Of a stretch of DNA of 42,449 bases, positions 9,459 through 17,844 are shown piece by piece; positions within the stretch are counted from its first letter, which is position 1; every line of letters begins with the position of its first letter. The translations under genes were made by a program, and so were the position numbers. This DNA comes from Polaribacter sp. (GTDB lineage Bacteria > Bacteroidota > Bacteroidia > Flavobacteriales > Flavobacteriaceae), in NCBI GenBank assembly GCA_018608545.1, contig JABAZI010000032.1:3372-45820 (forward strand), in the 5' to 3' direction. Under the pieces are notes generated by a model. That model was not told the DNA's origin. It worked only from the letters and a program-made list of their open reading frames with translations, and ran no database searches.

Positions 9459-9534
9459 AATTCAGTATAAAAAAATTAAATTGCTATTGATTATTAATTA
9501 TTTTTTACGTAACATAACAAAAAAATAAAATTCA

Positions 9535-9939
9535 GTGAAGTTGCAAAAATTCATTACCAAAACAAGAATTCGATATTCAGAAACCGACCAAATGGGAGTG
9601 GTTTATCACGGAAACTACGCTCAGTTTTTTGAATTAGGAAGAACGGAATGGCTTCGTTCTCTTGGGGTCACTTATAAAGACATGGAAAATAATGGAATAA
9701 TACTCCCTGTAATTTCATTACAATGTGATTTTATTAAATCTGCCCTCTATGATGATGTTCTAACCATAGAAACTTTTCTTAAAAAAACACCACTTGTAAA
9801 AATTGCGTTTAATTATGAAATTAAAAATCAAAATGATGAATTAATTTGCACAGGAAACTCAGTATTAGCTTTTATGAACAGCAAAACAATGAAACCGATG
9901 CGATGTCCTGATTATTTACTAAACAGTTTGAAAATATAA
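9535..9939 (+). CDS. Acyl-CoA thioesterase (4-hydroxybenzoyl-CoA thioesterase/hotdog family), GTG start
   Basis: 134 aa; RIRYSETDQMGVVYHGNYAQFFELGRTEWLR. Confidence 0.93.
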   Translation: MKLQKFITKTRIRYSETDQMGVVYHGNYAQFFELGRTEWLRSLGVTYKDMENNGIILPVISLQCDFIKSALYDDVLTIETFLKKTPLVKIAFNYEIKNQNDELICTGNSVLAFMNSKTMKPMRCPDYLLNSLKI

Positions 9940-9982
9940 GATCTCTTTACTTTTCCACTTTTATTGAAATCATTGCGAAACG

Positions 9983-10588
9983 TTATTTCATTTTAATTTC
10001 AACTTGATACAAATTTTTAAAAATATTATAAATAGTTTCTGAATCTTTTTTTCGAACAGAAATTTCGTATTCACAATTCATTTCTAATTGTTGACGAACA
10101 ATCTGTATTTTTTTTTCTCTAATAATTCTCATTACCGTGTTCATTAAATTATAATTGAATGTTATTAAGAAGAGGGTATTTATTGTTTTTTCTATAACAT
10201 CTGATGCTTCTAAGGTAATTTTTGCAGATGTTTTATATGCAGAAATCAAACCACCAACACCGAGTTTCACCCCTCCAAAATACCGTACACAAACTACCAA
10301 AATATTAGTTAACTGAAACGATTGAATTTGACCATGAATAGGGATTCCTGCAGAATTATTTGGCTCACCATCATCATTTGCTCTGAATCTAATTTCCGAG
10401 ACCCCTAATTGATAAGCGTAACAAAAATGACGCGCAGAATGATGTTTTTTTTTCAAAACCCCCAAACAGTCTTTTACATCATCTTCAGATAGAACAGGAA
10501 AAGCATAACCGAAAAACTTACTTGCTTTCTCTTTGTATAACGTTTCTTTTGTAGGGACGTGTATTGTCCTGTAAGTATCACTTAACAT
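9983..10588 (-). CDS. YigZ/IMPACT family protein
   Basis: 201 aa; KKKHHSARHFCYAYQLG, NDDGEPNNSAGIPIHGQIQ, VVCVRYFGGVKLGVGGLISAYK. Confidence 0.93.
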   Translation of the reverse strand: MLSDTYRTIHVPTKETLYKEKASKFFGYAFPVLSEDDVKDCLGVLKKKHHSARHFCYAYQLGVSEIRFRANDDGEPNNSAGIPIHGQIQSFQLTNILVVCVRYFGGVKLGVGGLISAYKTSAKITLEASDVIEKTINTLFLITFNYNLMNTVMRIIREKKIQIVRQQLEMNCEYEISVRKKDSETIYNIFKNLYQVEIKMK

Positions 10589-11451
10589 TAGGCCAAGGTG
10601 ACTAAAATGATTCCTAGAATTGCTAAAGAAACCCCAATTTTATTTTTAATACCAAAATGCTCTTTAAACAAAATCAAACCTACAATTGAGGAAACAATTA
10701 CAATTGCTACATTATTCAACGTAAAAAGGGTAGAACTTTCAAACCCGTCTGTTTGAAGTGCTTTGATTAAAAAAACAATAGAATAATAATTAGGAACTCC
10801 CAAAATAATCCCAGCAATTATATTTTTAAACCCGAAAGAACTTCTTTTTTTTAAGGCTTTTATTCCCAAGATGATAGTTCCAAAAAAAGCTGCAATTGCA
10901 AATAAACTTCCTGAAAAAACGGCAACCTCTTCCTTTGGAACAAAATGTACCTCAATATATTTTAAAGAAGTATCAATGATTCCTGAACCAAAAAAAAGCA
11001 ACATAGGAAAAAGTAATCCAACTTTTTTAAAATCATCTTCACCCTCTTTAATCGACGCTAGATACACTGCAATTAAAGCAATAATAATACCTGCTATTTT
11101 CAGAAAATTGACAGATTCGTCATACAGAAGAATTCCAAAAAATATAGGAATCACTACAGACATTTTTCCTGAAATTGAGGCAACAGAAATTCCATTTTTT
11201 TGAGCTGTCATTGCCATTACAAAAAATATCGAAACAAACATGGCTCCTAAAAATAATGCTCCATAAAACCAAGGTTGATCGGGAATCTCTGAAATCAAAA
11301 TCGTCTTTTCTGAAGATAGAAATCCTAAAATAAAGGCAACTATGTAATTGACTACGATGGCTTTTAAAGTATCAATTTTGTAAATACCAAAGTATTTAAA
11401 TATGATAAATAAACCTGTAGAAAAAAGAATACTTAGAAATAAATATATCAA
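10588..11451 (-). CDS. EamA/DMT-superfamily membrane transporter (likely TTG start at 11449-11451)
   Basis: ORF track gives 10588..11514, but the first ~21 residues are hydrophilic and lie inside the HAD gene; TTG giving MIYLFLSILFSTGLFIIFK... overlaps the HAD stop (TTGA). Multiple TM segments; stop overlaps yigZ start (TAATG). Confidence 0.8.
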   Translation of the reverse strand: MIYLFLSILFSTGLFIIFKYFGIYKIDTLKAIVVNYIVAFILGFLSSEKTILISEIPDQPWFYGALFLGAMFVSIFFVMAMTAQKNGISVASISGKMSVVIPIFFGILLYDESVNFLKIAGIIIALIAVYLASIKEGEDDFKKVGLLFPMLLFFGSGIIDTSLKYIEVHFVPKEEVAVFSGSLFAIAAFFGTIILGIKALKKRSSFGFKNIIAGIILGVPNYYSIVFLIKALQTDGFESSTLFTLNNVAIVIVSSIVGLILFKEHFGIKNKIGVSLAILGIILVTLA

Positions 11452-12059
11452 AATAAATGTTGTTTTTTTATGAATAATTGAGTTACATCCTCTTGATGAG
11501 GTTTTAAATTCCATGTATGGATTCCCATGGCCTCAGCTGCCGCAGTATTTTCTTTTAAATCATCTATGAATAAGGTTTCTTCAGCTATTAAATTATTTTC
11601 ATTTAAAGCTAACTCATAAATTTTATTGTCGGGTTTTCTTAAATTAATCTCATGAGATAAATAAAATTGCTCAAAACAATTTTTAAACTCCATATATTGT
11701 TTTAAACCCCAATTGTTTTGAATCCATGAAATATGCAAATCGTTGGTATTACTCAATAAAAACAATCTGTATTTTTTACTATTGTAAAGTTCTTTTAAAA
11801 AAGAAAATCTGTTGCGAGGAAAATTTAATAAAATTGAATTCCATGCGAAAACTAATTCTAAGACAGAAACTCCAAACTGAGAAGAAAAGAAATTTGTGAA
11901 TTCTTGAGTAGACATCAATCCTTTTTCATATTGATGAGCAACAGCAATCAATTGATCCGAAACACCTGGAACTCCTAATTTTTGTAATTCTCTTTGGGGT
12001 GCTTTTTTATCTAAATTGATAAAGATATCGCCAAAATCAAAAATAATATTCTTAATCAT
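11448..12059 (-). CDS. HAD superfamily (subfamily IA) hydrolase
   Basis: 203 aa; IIFDFGDIFINLD motif I, FLLSNTND motif II, LRKPDNKIYELAL, ETLFIDDLKENTAAAEAMG motif IV. Confidence 0.88.
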   Translation of the reverse strand: MIKNIIFDFGDIFINLDKKAPQRELQKLGVPGVSDQLIAVAHQYEKGLMSTQEFTNFFSSQFGVSVLELVFAWNSILLNFPRNRFSFLKELYNSKKYRLFLLSNTNDLHISWIQNNWGLKQYMEFKNCFEQFYLSHEINLRKPDNKIYELALNENNLIAEETLFIDDLKENTAAAEAMGIHTWNLKPHQEDVTQLFIKKQHLF

Positions 12060-13095
12060 TTACATACCTTTTTAACACATCTGTATGAACATCCATTTGT
12101 TCGCATGAAGACCTGTTTAAATTAGGAGACGGAATGCCTTCTTTAAATTCTTTATCACCTATAAAAACCCTTGCTTCGTCCCATAAATTTTCATCTATAA
12201 AGGTTTGTAATGTTTGCAAACCTCCTTCTATAATAACGGATTGAATGTGATTTTCTTGCAATACTTTACAAATTTGAATGGCAATATTTTTCGAAAAATT
12301 AATCTCTTCAAAAACCAGCTTCTTTTCACGTTGTTGTGGCTTCATCCCTAATCCGGTGATCACTATTGTTTGTATACTCGCATCAAAAATAGTGGCTGTT
12401 TTGGGAATTCTCAAATTTCTATCTAGTACAATCCTCACAGGATCTTGACCAATCCAACTTCTTACATTTAATTTTGGATTGTCGTCAATTACAGTAGAGG
12501 TGCCTACCAAAACTGCATGTTCTTTACTTCTCCATTGATGAACGAGTTGTTGCGAGTATTGATTCGAGATCCAAACAGGTTCTTGTTTCTCTTTTGAAAG
12601 AGGAGCGATAAAACCATCTTTAGTTTCAGCCCATTTTAGAATAATATAAGGCCTCTTTTTTTCCTGAACTGTAAAAAACCGTTGATGATGTTTAATACAT
12701 TCACTTTCTAAGACTCCTACAACCACACTCACTCCTGCATTTTTAAGACGATCAACTCCCTTACCTGCAACCAGACAATTTGAATCTATACAACCAATAA
12801 CTACTTTTTTAGGCTGGTATTTGATAATTAAATCTGCACAAGGAGGTGTTTTTCCATAATGAGAACAGGGCTCTAGGGTTACGTATATAATTGACTCTTT
12901 AATAAGAGAGGTATCTTTTACAGATTGTATTGCATTAACTTCTGCGTGATTTCCTCCATAGGCGGAAGTAACCCCCTCACCAATAATTGTATCATTATAC
13001 ACAATAACAGCGCCAACAGAAGGATTTGGGCGCGTGAACCCCACACCTCTTTTGGCGATTAATAGACATCTTTTTATGTATTTTTCGTGATTGAT
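12052..13095 (-). CDS. ribD: Bifunctional RibD (diaminohydroxyphosphoribosylaminopyrimidine deaminase / 5-amino-6-(5-phosphoribosylamino)uracil reductase); putative non-canonical ATC start at 13093-13095
   Basis: Track ORF starts at GTG 13044 (GFTRPNPSVGAVIV), but the frame stays open upstream encoding INHEKYIKRCLLIAKRGV, which looks like the RibD N-terminus; HAEVNAI and EPCSHYGKTPPCADLI deaminase motifs; C-terminal reductase domain. Only non-ATG codons exist before the TAG at 13102-13104. Confidence 0.85.
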   Translation of the reverse strand: MNHEKYIKRCLLIAKRGVGFTRPNPSVGAVIVYNDTIIGEGVTSAYGGNHAEVNAIQSVKDTSLIKESIIYVTLEPCSHYGKTPPCADLIIKYQPKKVVIGCIDSNCLVAGKGVDRLKNAGVSVVVGVLESECIKHHQRFFTVQEKKRPYIILKWAETKDGFIAPLSKEKQEPVWISNQYSQQLVHQWRSKEHAVLVGTSTVIDDNPKLNVRSWIGQDPVRIVLDRNLRIPKTATIFDASIQTIVITGLGMKPQQREKKLVFEEINFSKNIAIQICKVLQENHIQSVIIEGGLQTLQTFIDENLWDEARVFIGDKEFKEGIPSPNLNRSSCEQMDVHTDVLKRYVND

Positions 13096-13132
13096 AGTAT
13101 ACTACTTTACAGAAAACTGAATCAAATTTAAT

Positions 13133-13591
13133 TTAAAATTTGATTTTTGCAGTTTTATCTATTAAAATTTCTTTTTTAAAGCCTACAATATGATATATTA
13201 AACTTCCTTTGATTTGGACATTTATTTCATTGGTTAATACAGTATTTACAAGACTGCTTAAAAAATCTTTATTTGAGGTGCTTAAAATATCTTTGGCAGG
13301 AATATTTAAATGCAAAGGAACTGTAAATTTATCTTCAGAAGGTACTTTAAACTCATCAGAAAAAACGTGTACAAGCTCAACACCATTGACAACTACCTTA
13401 ATTTGATCCGTGGAAATTGAACCCCCAACATGATTTGGATTTTCAAAAAAAGCCACCGCTTTCAGACGAATTGTACTTGAAGAAAAACTTACCAACTTGA
13501 CATCATCTACCTTTACAAAGATAGGCTGCTTAGTCAGCGAGCAACTTATTAATACTAAAAATAAAAGCAGAAAAGATAGCGAATATTTCAT
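13133..13591 (-). CDS. LEA type 2-like lipoprotein
   Basis: 152 aa; lipobox LVLISCSL; VDDVKLVSFSSSTIRLKAVAFFENPNHVGGSI...VPLHLNIPAKDI typical of WHy/LEA14-like proteins. Confidence 0.7.
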   Translation of the reverse strand: MKYSLSFLLLFLVLISCSLTKQPIFVKVDDVKLVSFSSSTIRLKAVAFFENPNHVGGSISTDQIKVVVNGVELVHVFSDEFKVPSEDKFTVPLHLNIPAKDILSTSNKDFLSSLVNTVLTNEINVQIKGSLIYHIVGFKKEILIDKTAKIKF

Positions 13592-13642
13592 CTAAATTGA
13601 TTAAAAATTAGGTACATTGCTCATGCAAAAATACAGTAATAA

Positions 13643-14134
13643 ATGACAAATAATGAGTTTATCATTAGAGAAATACAACCTGATGATAATGAGCACTTGG
13701 CAAATGTAATCAGAGAAGTAATTTTAGAGATGGGAGCTCCAAAAACTGGAACAGCTTATGAAGATAAAGCAACAGACCAAATGTTTGAAAACTTTCAAAA
13801 ACCAAGATCCTTTTACTACGTTGTAGAGTATAAAAACAAAGTCATCGGTGGGGCAGGGATTGCTCCTTTACAGAATTCTGAAAATGATTTCTGTGAACTT
13901 CAAAAAATGTATTTTCTACCCATACTAAGAGGCAAAGGCTTCGGCTCTAAACTAATAAAAACTTGTTTAAAAAAAGCAGTATTATCGGGATATAAAAACT
14001 GTTATCTAGAGACGATGCCCTATATGAAAGCCGCAACAACACTGTATAAAAAAAATGGCTTTATTAATTTAAAAAAACCCTTAGGAGACACAGGGCATTA
14101 TTCTTGTAATGTATGGATGCTCAAAAAGTTATGA
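13643..14134 (+). CDS. GNAT family N-acetyltransferase
   Basis: 163 aa; LQKMYFLPILRGKGFGSKLIKTCLKKA, CYLETMPYMKAATTLYKKNGF. Confidence 0.9.
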   Translation: MTNNEFIIREIQPDDNEHLANVIREVILEMGAPKTGTAYEDKATDQMFENFQKPRSFYYVVEYKNKVIGGAGIAPLQNSENDFCELQKMYFLPILRGKGFGSKLIKTCLKKAVLSGYKNCYLETMPYMKAATTLYKKNGFINLKKPLGDTGHYSCNVWMLKKL

Positions 14135-14997
14135 CTTTAAAAGAATGTAGATTACATATTCATGAAGCCCTTTCAAAAATCTATCCAAAAACAGAAATAG
14201 ATAGCTTCTTTTTTCTGATGATTGAGGAAAAATTAAACCTGCAAAGAATTGATACGGTTCTAAAACCTGATTTATTAATTTCTCAAGACAATTTAACAAC
14301 GTTCTTAAAAATCATCAAAAGACTTCAAAATGAAGAACCAATTCAATACATATTAAAAAAAACAAGCTTTTATGGGTTGCCATTTATTGTCGATAAAAAC
14401 ACCTTAATTCCAAGGCCAGAAACTGAAGAATTAGTTGCCTGGATTATCGAAGAAGCCTCAAAAGGTAAACTACATAAAAAAGACAAAATCTCAATTCTTG
14501 ACATCGGAACCGGAACCGGTTGTATTCCTATTTCTTTGGCTAAAAATTTAATAAAATCTTCTGTTTCCGCAATAGATATCTCTCAAAAAGCATTACTGAT
14601 TGCAAAAAAAAATGCGCTTTTAAATAACACTAAAATTGATTTTTTTGAAATGGACATCTTAAACACCGAAAGCCTTCCTCAAAAATTTGATATTATTGTA
14701 TCCAACCCACCCTATGTTAGAGAGTTAGAAAAAAGAGAAATCAAAAAGAATGTTTTACAAAATGAACCCCATTTAGCCTTGTTCGTCGACAACAATAATC
14801 CCTTACTTTTTTATAAAAAAATTGCAGATTTAGCAATTAAGTATCTCCGTCAAGATGGACTGCTTTTTTTTGAAATCAATCAATATCTAGAAAAAGAAAC
14901 TGTGAAAATGTTAGAAATGAAAGGATTTAAAAATATTGAATTAAGAAAAGATTTATTTGGCAATTATAGGATGATACAATGTAACAACATCCTATAA
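14131..14997 (+). CDS. prmC: Peptide chain release factor N5-glutamine methyltransferase
   Basis: PRPETEELVAWII, ILDIGTGTGCIPISLA, IIVSNPPYV (NPPY). Track start 14113 adds MDAQKV; MTLKEC at 14131 is the likelier start, overlapping the GNAT stop (ATGA). Confidence 0.95.
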   Translation: MTLKECRLHIHEALSKIYPKTEIDSFFFLMIEEKLNLQRIDTVLKPDLLISQDNLTTFLKIIKRLQNEEPIQYILKKTSFYGLPFIVDKNTLIPRPETEELVAWIIEEASKGKLHKKDKISILDIGTGTGCIPISLAKNLIKSSVSAIDISQKALLIAKKNALLNNTKIDFFEMDILNTESLPQKFDIIVSNPPYVRELEKREIKKNVLQNEPHLALFVDNNNPLLFYKKIADLAIKYLRQDGLLFFEINQYLEKETVKMLEMKGFKNIELRKDLFGNYRMIQCNNIL

Positions 14998-14998
14998 A

Positions 14999-15472
14999 CT
15001 ATTTTACCTTTAAACTCCATTCAAATTGAAAACTTGAAACAATAACTCCAGCTGCATTAACCCCATCAGAAGTTAGCCTAACTATTTGACCTTCATTGGT
15101 TTCTATAGATTTCTGAATCGCTTCTTTAATTTGAATTCCACCGCTACAAGTAAACAATATTGTACCGATGGCTTTTTTAAAAAAGGCACTTTCCTGATGT
15201 GTAACTAGCATAGAGACGGTTCGATTGGACTTTTTAATTTCTTGCATTACTAATACTCCTGTACTCATTTCCGCAGCCATCCCTTGAGCTGCCCAAAACA
15301 TACTTTTAAACGGATTTTGATTGAGCCATTGATATTTAATCCTTACAACAGCAGTAGTCTCAGTTATTGATTTTACTCTCATTCCACTGATATAGGCCAG
15401 AGGAAGATTGAATAACATAAATAAATTTATTCTTGTAGGTGTTATTATCATCTTCATTTTATGTGATTGCAA
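14999..15472 (-). CDS. DUF4442 (hotdog-like) domain protein (start likely internal Met)
   Basis: MKMIITPTRINLFMLFNLPLAYISGMRV...WLNQNPFKSMFWAAQGMAAEMSTGVLVM, typical DUF4442. Confidence 0.8.
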   Translation of the reverse strand: MQSHKMKMIITPTRINLFMLFNLPLAYISGMRVKSITETTAVVRIKYQWLNQNPFKSMFWAAQGMAAEMSTGVLVMQEIKKSNRTVSMLVTHQESAFFKKAIGTILFTCSGGIQIKEAIQKSIETNEGQIVRLTSDGVNAAGVIVSSFQFEWSLKVK

Positions 15473-15598
15473 TTTACTTCTTTTTAAAAGAAATAATTGT
15501 AATTTAATTGTGTGTTAAAATAATACTAAAACAAGATTACTAAAACTTCAAGTAAAGTATATAATGAGTATCTTTAATATTATATATCATATTGAAAA

Positions 15599-16519
15599 AT
15601 GAAGAAACCATTTATACTGTCCGCTAAAAACATATTCGTACTATTCATTTTATCAACCCTGTTTTTTTGCTGTAATAAAAATGAGGCGAAAATTCGGTAT
15701 GATAAAGGGGGAATAATCGTGGAAAATCCAGATGCTCAAGTAGTGATGCATGATGGAGAAAAAAGAGAATATGTATTATATGTTCCTGATTCCTATGACG
15801 GAATTGCAGCGGTTCCGATACTGTTTAATTTCCACGGTTATGGAGGAAATGCAAGTGAATATATGATGGAAACTGATATGCGTTCGCTTGCTGAATCTGA
15901 AACTTTTATTTTGGTGTACCCTCAAGGAAGCCTTTTAAATGGGTCTCCTCATTGGAATCCCTCACTCCCTAGTATCGAAAATAAAAGCAATGCAGATGAT
16001 CTAGGGTTCATAGAGACACTAGTAAATAAACTTTCAACAGAACATGTCATTGACATGAAAAAAATATATGCCTGTGGATATTCAAACGGGGGGATGATGA
16101 GTTATGGATTAGCATCTCATAAAAGTAATTTAATCGCTGCTGTAGGAGCTATTTCAGGAGCAATGATTGAGACTGACATTACGCCTTCTCACCCGATGCC
16201 TGTTATAAAAATTCACGGAACAGCTGATGACGTATTGCCTTATAATGGAACGAACGAATTCAATTCTGTAGAGAACACGCTTGCATATTGGATAAATTTT
16301 AACCAAGCAAACACAACACCGGTAGTTACTAATTTCAATAACAATGGAACTCTAATTGAGCATTTTGTTTATGCAGATGGAGATAACGGAGCTACTGTAG
16401 AGCATTATAAAGTCATTGAAGGAGGGCATATTTGGCTTGATATGAATTTTCAGGACACAAACACAGGCAAGTTAATTTGGGATTTTGTTTCAAAATATGA
16501 TATCAATGGACTCCTATAA
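15599..16519 (+). CDS. PHB-depolymerase-family / LpqC-like esterase, lipoprotein
   Basis: 306 aa; lipobox-like LSTLFFCCN; ILFNFHGYGGNASEYM, IYACGYSNGGMMSYGLASH (GxSxGG), PVIKIHGTADDVLPYNG, EGGHIW. Confidence 0.88.
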   Translation: MKKPFILSAKNIFVLFILSTLFFCCNKNEAKIRYDKGGIIVENPDAQVVMHDGEKREYVLYVPDSYDGIAAVPILFNFHGYGGNASEYMMETDMRSLAESETFILVYPQGSLLNGSPHWNPSLPSIENKSNADDLGFIETLVNKLSTEHVIDMKKIYACGYSNGGMMSYGLASHKSNLIAAVGAISGAMIETDITPSHPMPVIKIHGTADDVLPYNGTNEFNSVENTLAYWINFNQANTTPVVTNFNNNGTLIEHFVYADGDNGATVEHYKVIEGGHIWLDMNFQDTNTGKLIWDFVSKYDINGLL

Positions 16520-16601
16520 CCCAAATGAATGGACACAATCTAACTAAAAACAGAATAAGATTCTTTGTTAAAAGTAAATCTGTAAGATCATCTATAGAAG
16601 G

Positions 16602-17009
16602 CTACTTATTGTCCAAGTGCTCCTCAATATCGGCAATATGGTGCTGTAATGCCTGTGCAGAAATTTGTATTTCCTTGATCAATAAAGCTAAAGATATAAT
16701 CAACAGAATCAAAGCAAAACCGAATACCCATATGGCAATTGCATAAATATCAACATAAATTAAAAACATCGTTAATACACAAAACAACAAACTGGAAATC
16801 CCAAAAATCTGCATCCATCTTGTTAGATTCAAACGGAGTTTTAAATTCTTAATCTGCCTCAACAAAGAAGCCTCTTTTCTTTGAAGATAGATGTCGTGTA
16901 AATTTCTAATTACAGCTGCATATGCCAAAAACCGATTGGTATATGCCAACATAATTAAAGAAATCGCAGAAAATAGTAGTGCCGGTGTTGTTAATGATAA
17001 TTCTTCCAT
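16602..17009 (-). CDS. DUF2721 domain-containing membrane protein
   Basis: 135 aa; LTTPALLFSAISLIMLAYTNRFLAYAAVIRNLHDIYLQ... with TM helices. Confidence 0.75.
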   Translation of the reverse strand: MEELSLTTPALLFSAISLIMLAYTNRFLAYAAVIRNLHDIYLQRKEASLLRQIKNLKLRLNLTRWMQIFGISSLLFCVLTMFLIYVDIYAIAIWVFGFALILLIISLALLIKEIQISAQALQHHIADIEEHLDNK

Positions 17010-17123
17010 ACAGACGTCAAAATTAAGTAATAACTGAGTATCAATAAAAAATAACGTGAATTTTTTTTTTAAAATATATTTTCAGATTCTATCATCCCTT
17101 ATTTCTAAACCCCACAAAAATGG

Positions 17124-17131
17124 TACATTTG
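17124..17131 (+). promoter_or_regulatory. -7 element TACATTTG five nt upstream of the trmD ATG
   Basis: TACATTTG-cattt-ATG. Confidence 0.5.
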
Positions 17132-17136
17132 CATTT

Positions 17137-17820
17137 ATGCGAATAGATATTATTTCAGTTGCTCCAAGTTTGTTAGAAAGTCCCTTCAACCACTCTATCG
17201 TTAAAAGAGCAAAAGACAAAGGTTTGGCAGAAATTATAATTCACGACCTGCGAGCATACGGTCTTGGAAATTACAAACAAATAGATGATACTCAATTTGG
17301 CGGAGGCGCTGGAATGGTAATGATGATTGAACCCATTGCAAATTGTATCAGAAAACTTCAATCTGAGAGAATCTATGACGAAATCATTTACATGACTCCT
17401 GATGCAAAAACATTGAATCAACAAACCGCAAATACACTTTCGTTAAAAAAAAATATCCTCATCTTAACAGGACATTATAAAGGCGTAGACCAAAGAATTC
17501 GAGACCTCTTCATTACAAAAGAAATTTCTATCGGAGATTATGTTTTAACAGGGGGGGAATTAGCCGCGGCCGTTTTAGTCGATGCTGTTGTGCGTTTAAT
17601 ACCAGGTGTTATAGGTGACGAACAATCTGCTTTGACAGATTCTTTTCAAGATAACCTCCTCTCTCCTCCAGTGTATACAAGACCTTCAGAGTTTGAAGGA
17701 ACCAGCGTTCCTGACATCTTATTAACAGGTAATTTTCCGAAAATTGATGACTGGAGAGCCGAACAAGCTTACAAAAGAACGAAACAAATTCGACCAGATT
17801 TATTCGATGAAACTTTCTAG
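17137..17820 (+). CDS. trmD: tRNA (guanine-N1)-methyltransferase
   Basis: [63 protein letters not shown]. Track start 17056 includes an unlikely 27-aa extension. Confidence 0.95.
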   Translation: MRIDIISVAPSLLESPFNHSIVKRAKDKGLAEIIIHDLRAYGLGNYKQIDDTQFGGGAGMVMMIEPIANCIRKLQSERIYDEIIYMTPDAKTLNQQTANTLSLKKNILILTGHYKGVDQRIRDLFITKEISIGDYVLTGGELAAAVLVDAVVRLIPGVIGDEQSALTDSFQDNLLSPPVYTRPSEFEGTSVPDILLTGNFPKIDDWRAEQAYKRTKQIRPDLFDETF

Positions 17821-17844
17821 AAGTTTTTTCTTAAATTTTAAACC

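Noticed and set aside
10871-11203. Plus-strand 110-aa ORF antisense to the DMT transporter
   Set aside because: Antisense frame of a TM protein gene; no promoter or domain evidence.
16525-16746. Plus-strand 73-aa ORF downstream of the esterase
   Set aside because: Mainly antisense to the DUF2721 gene; no recognisable features.
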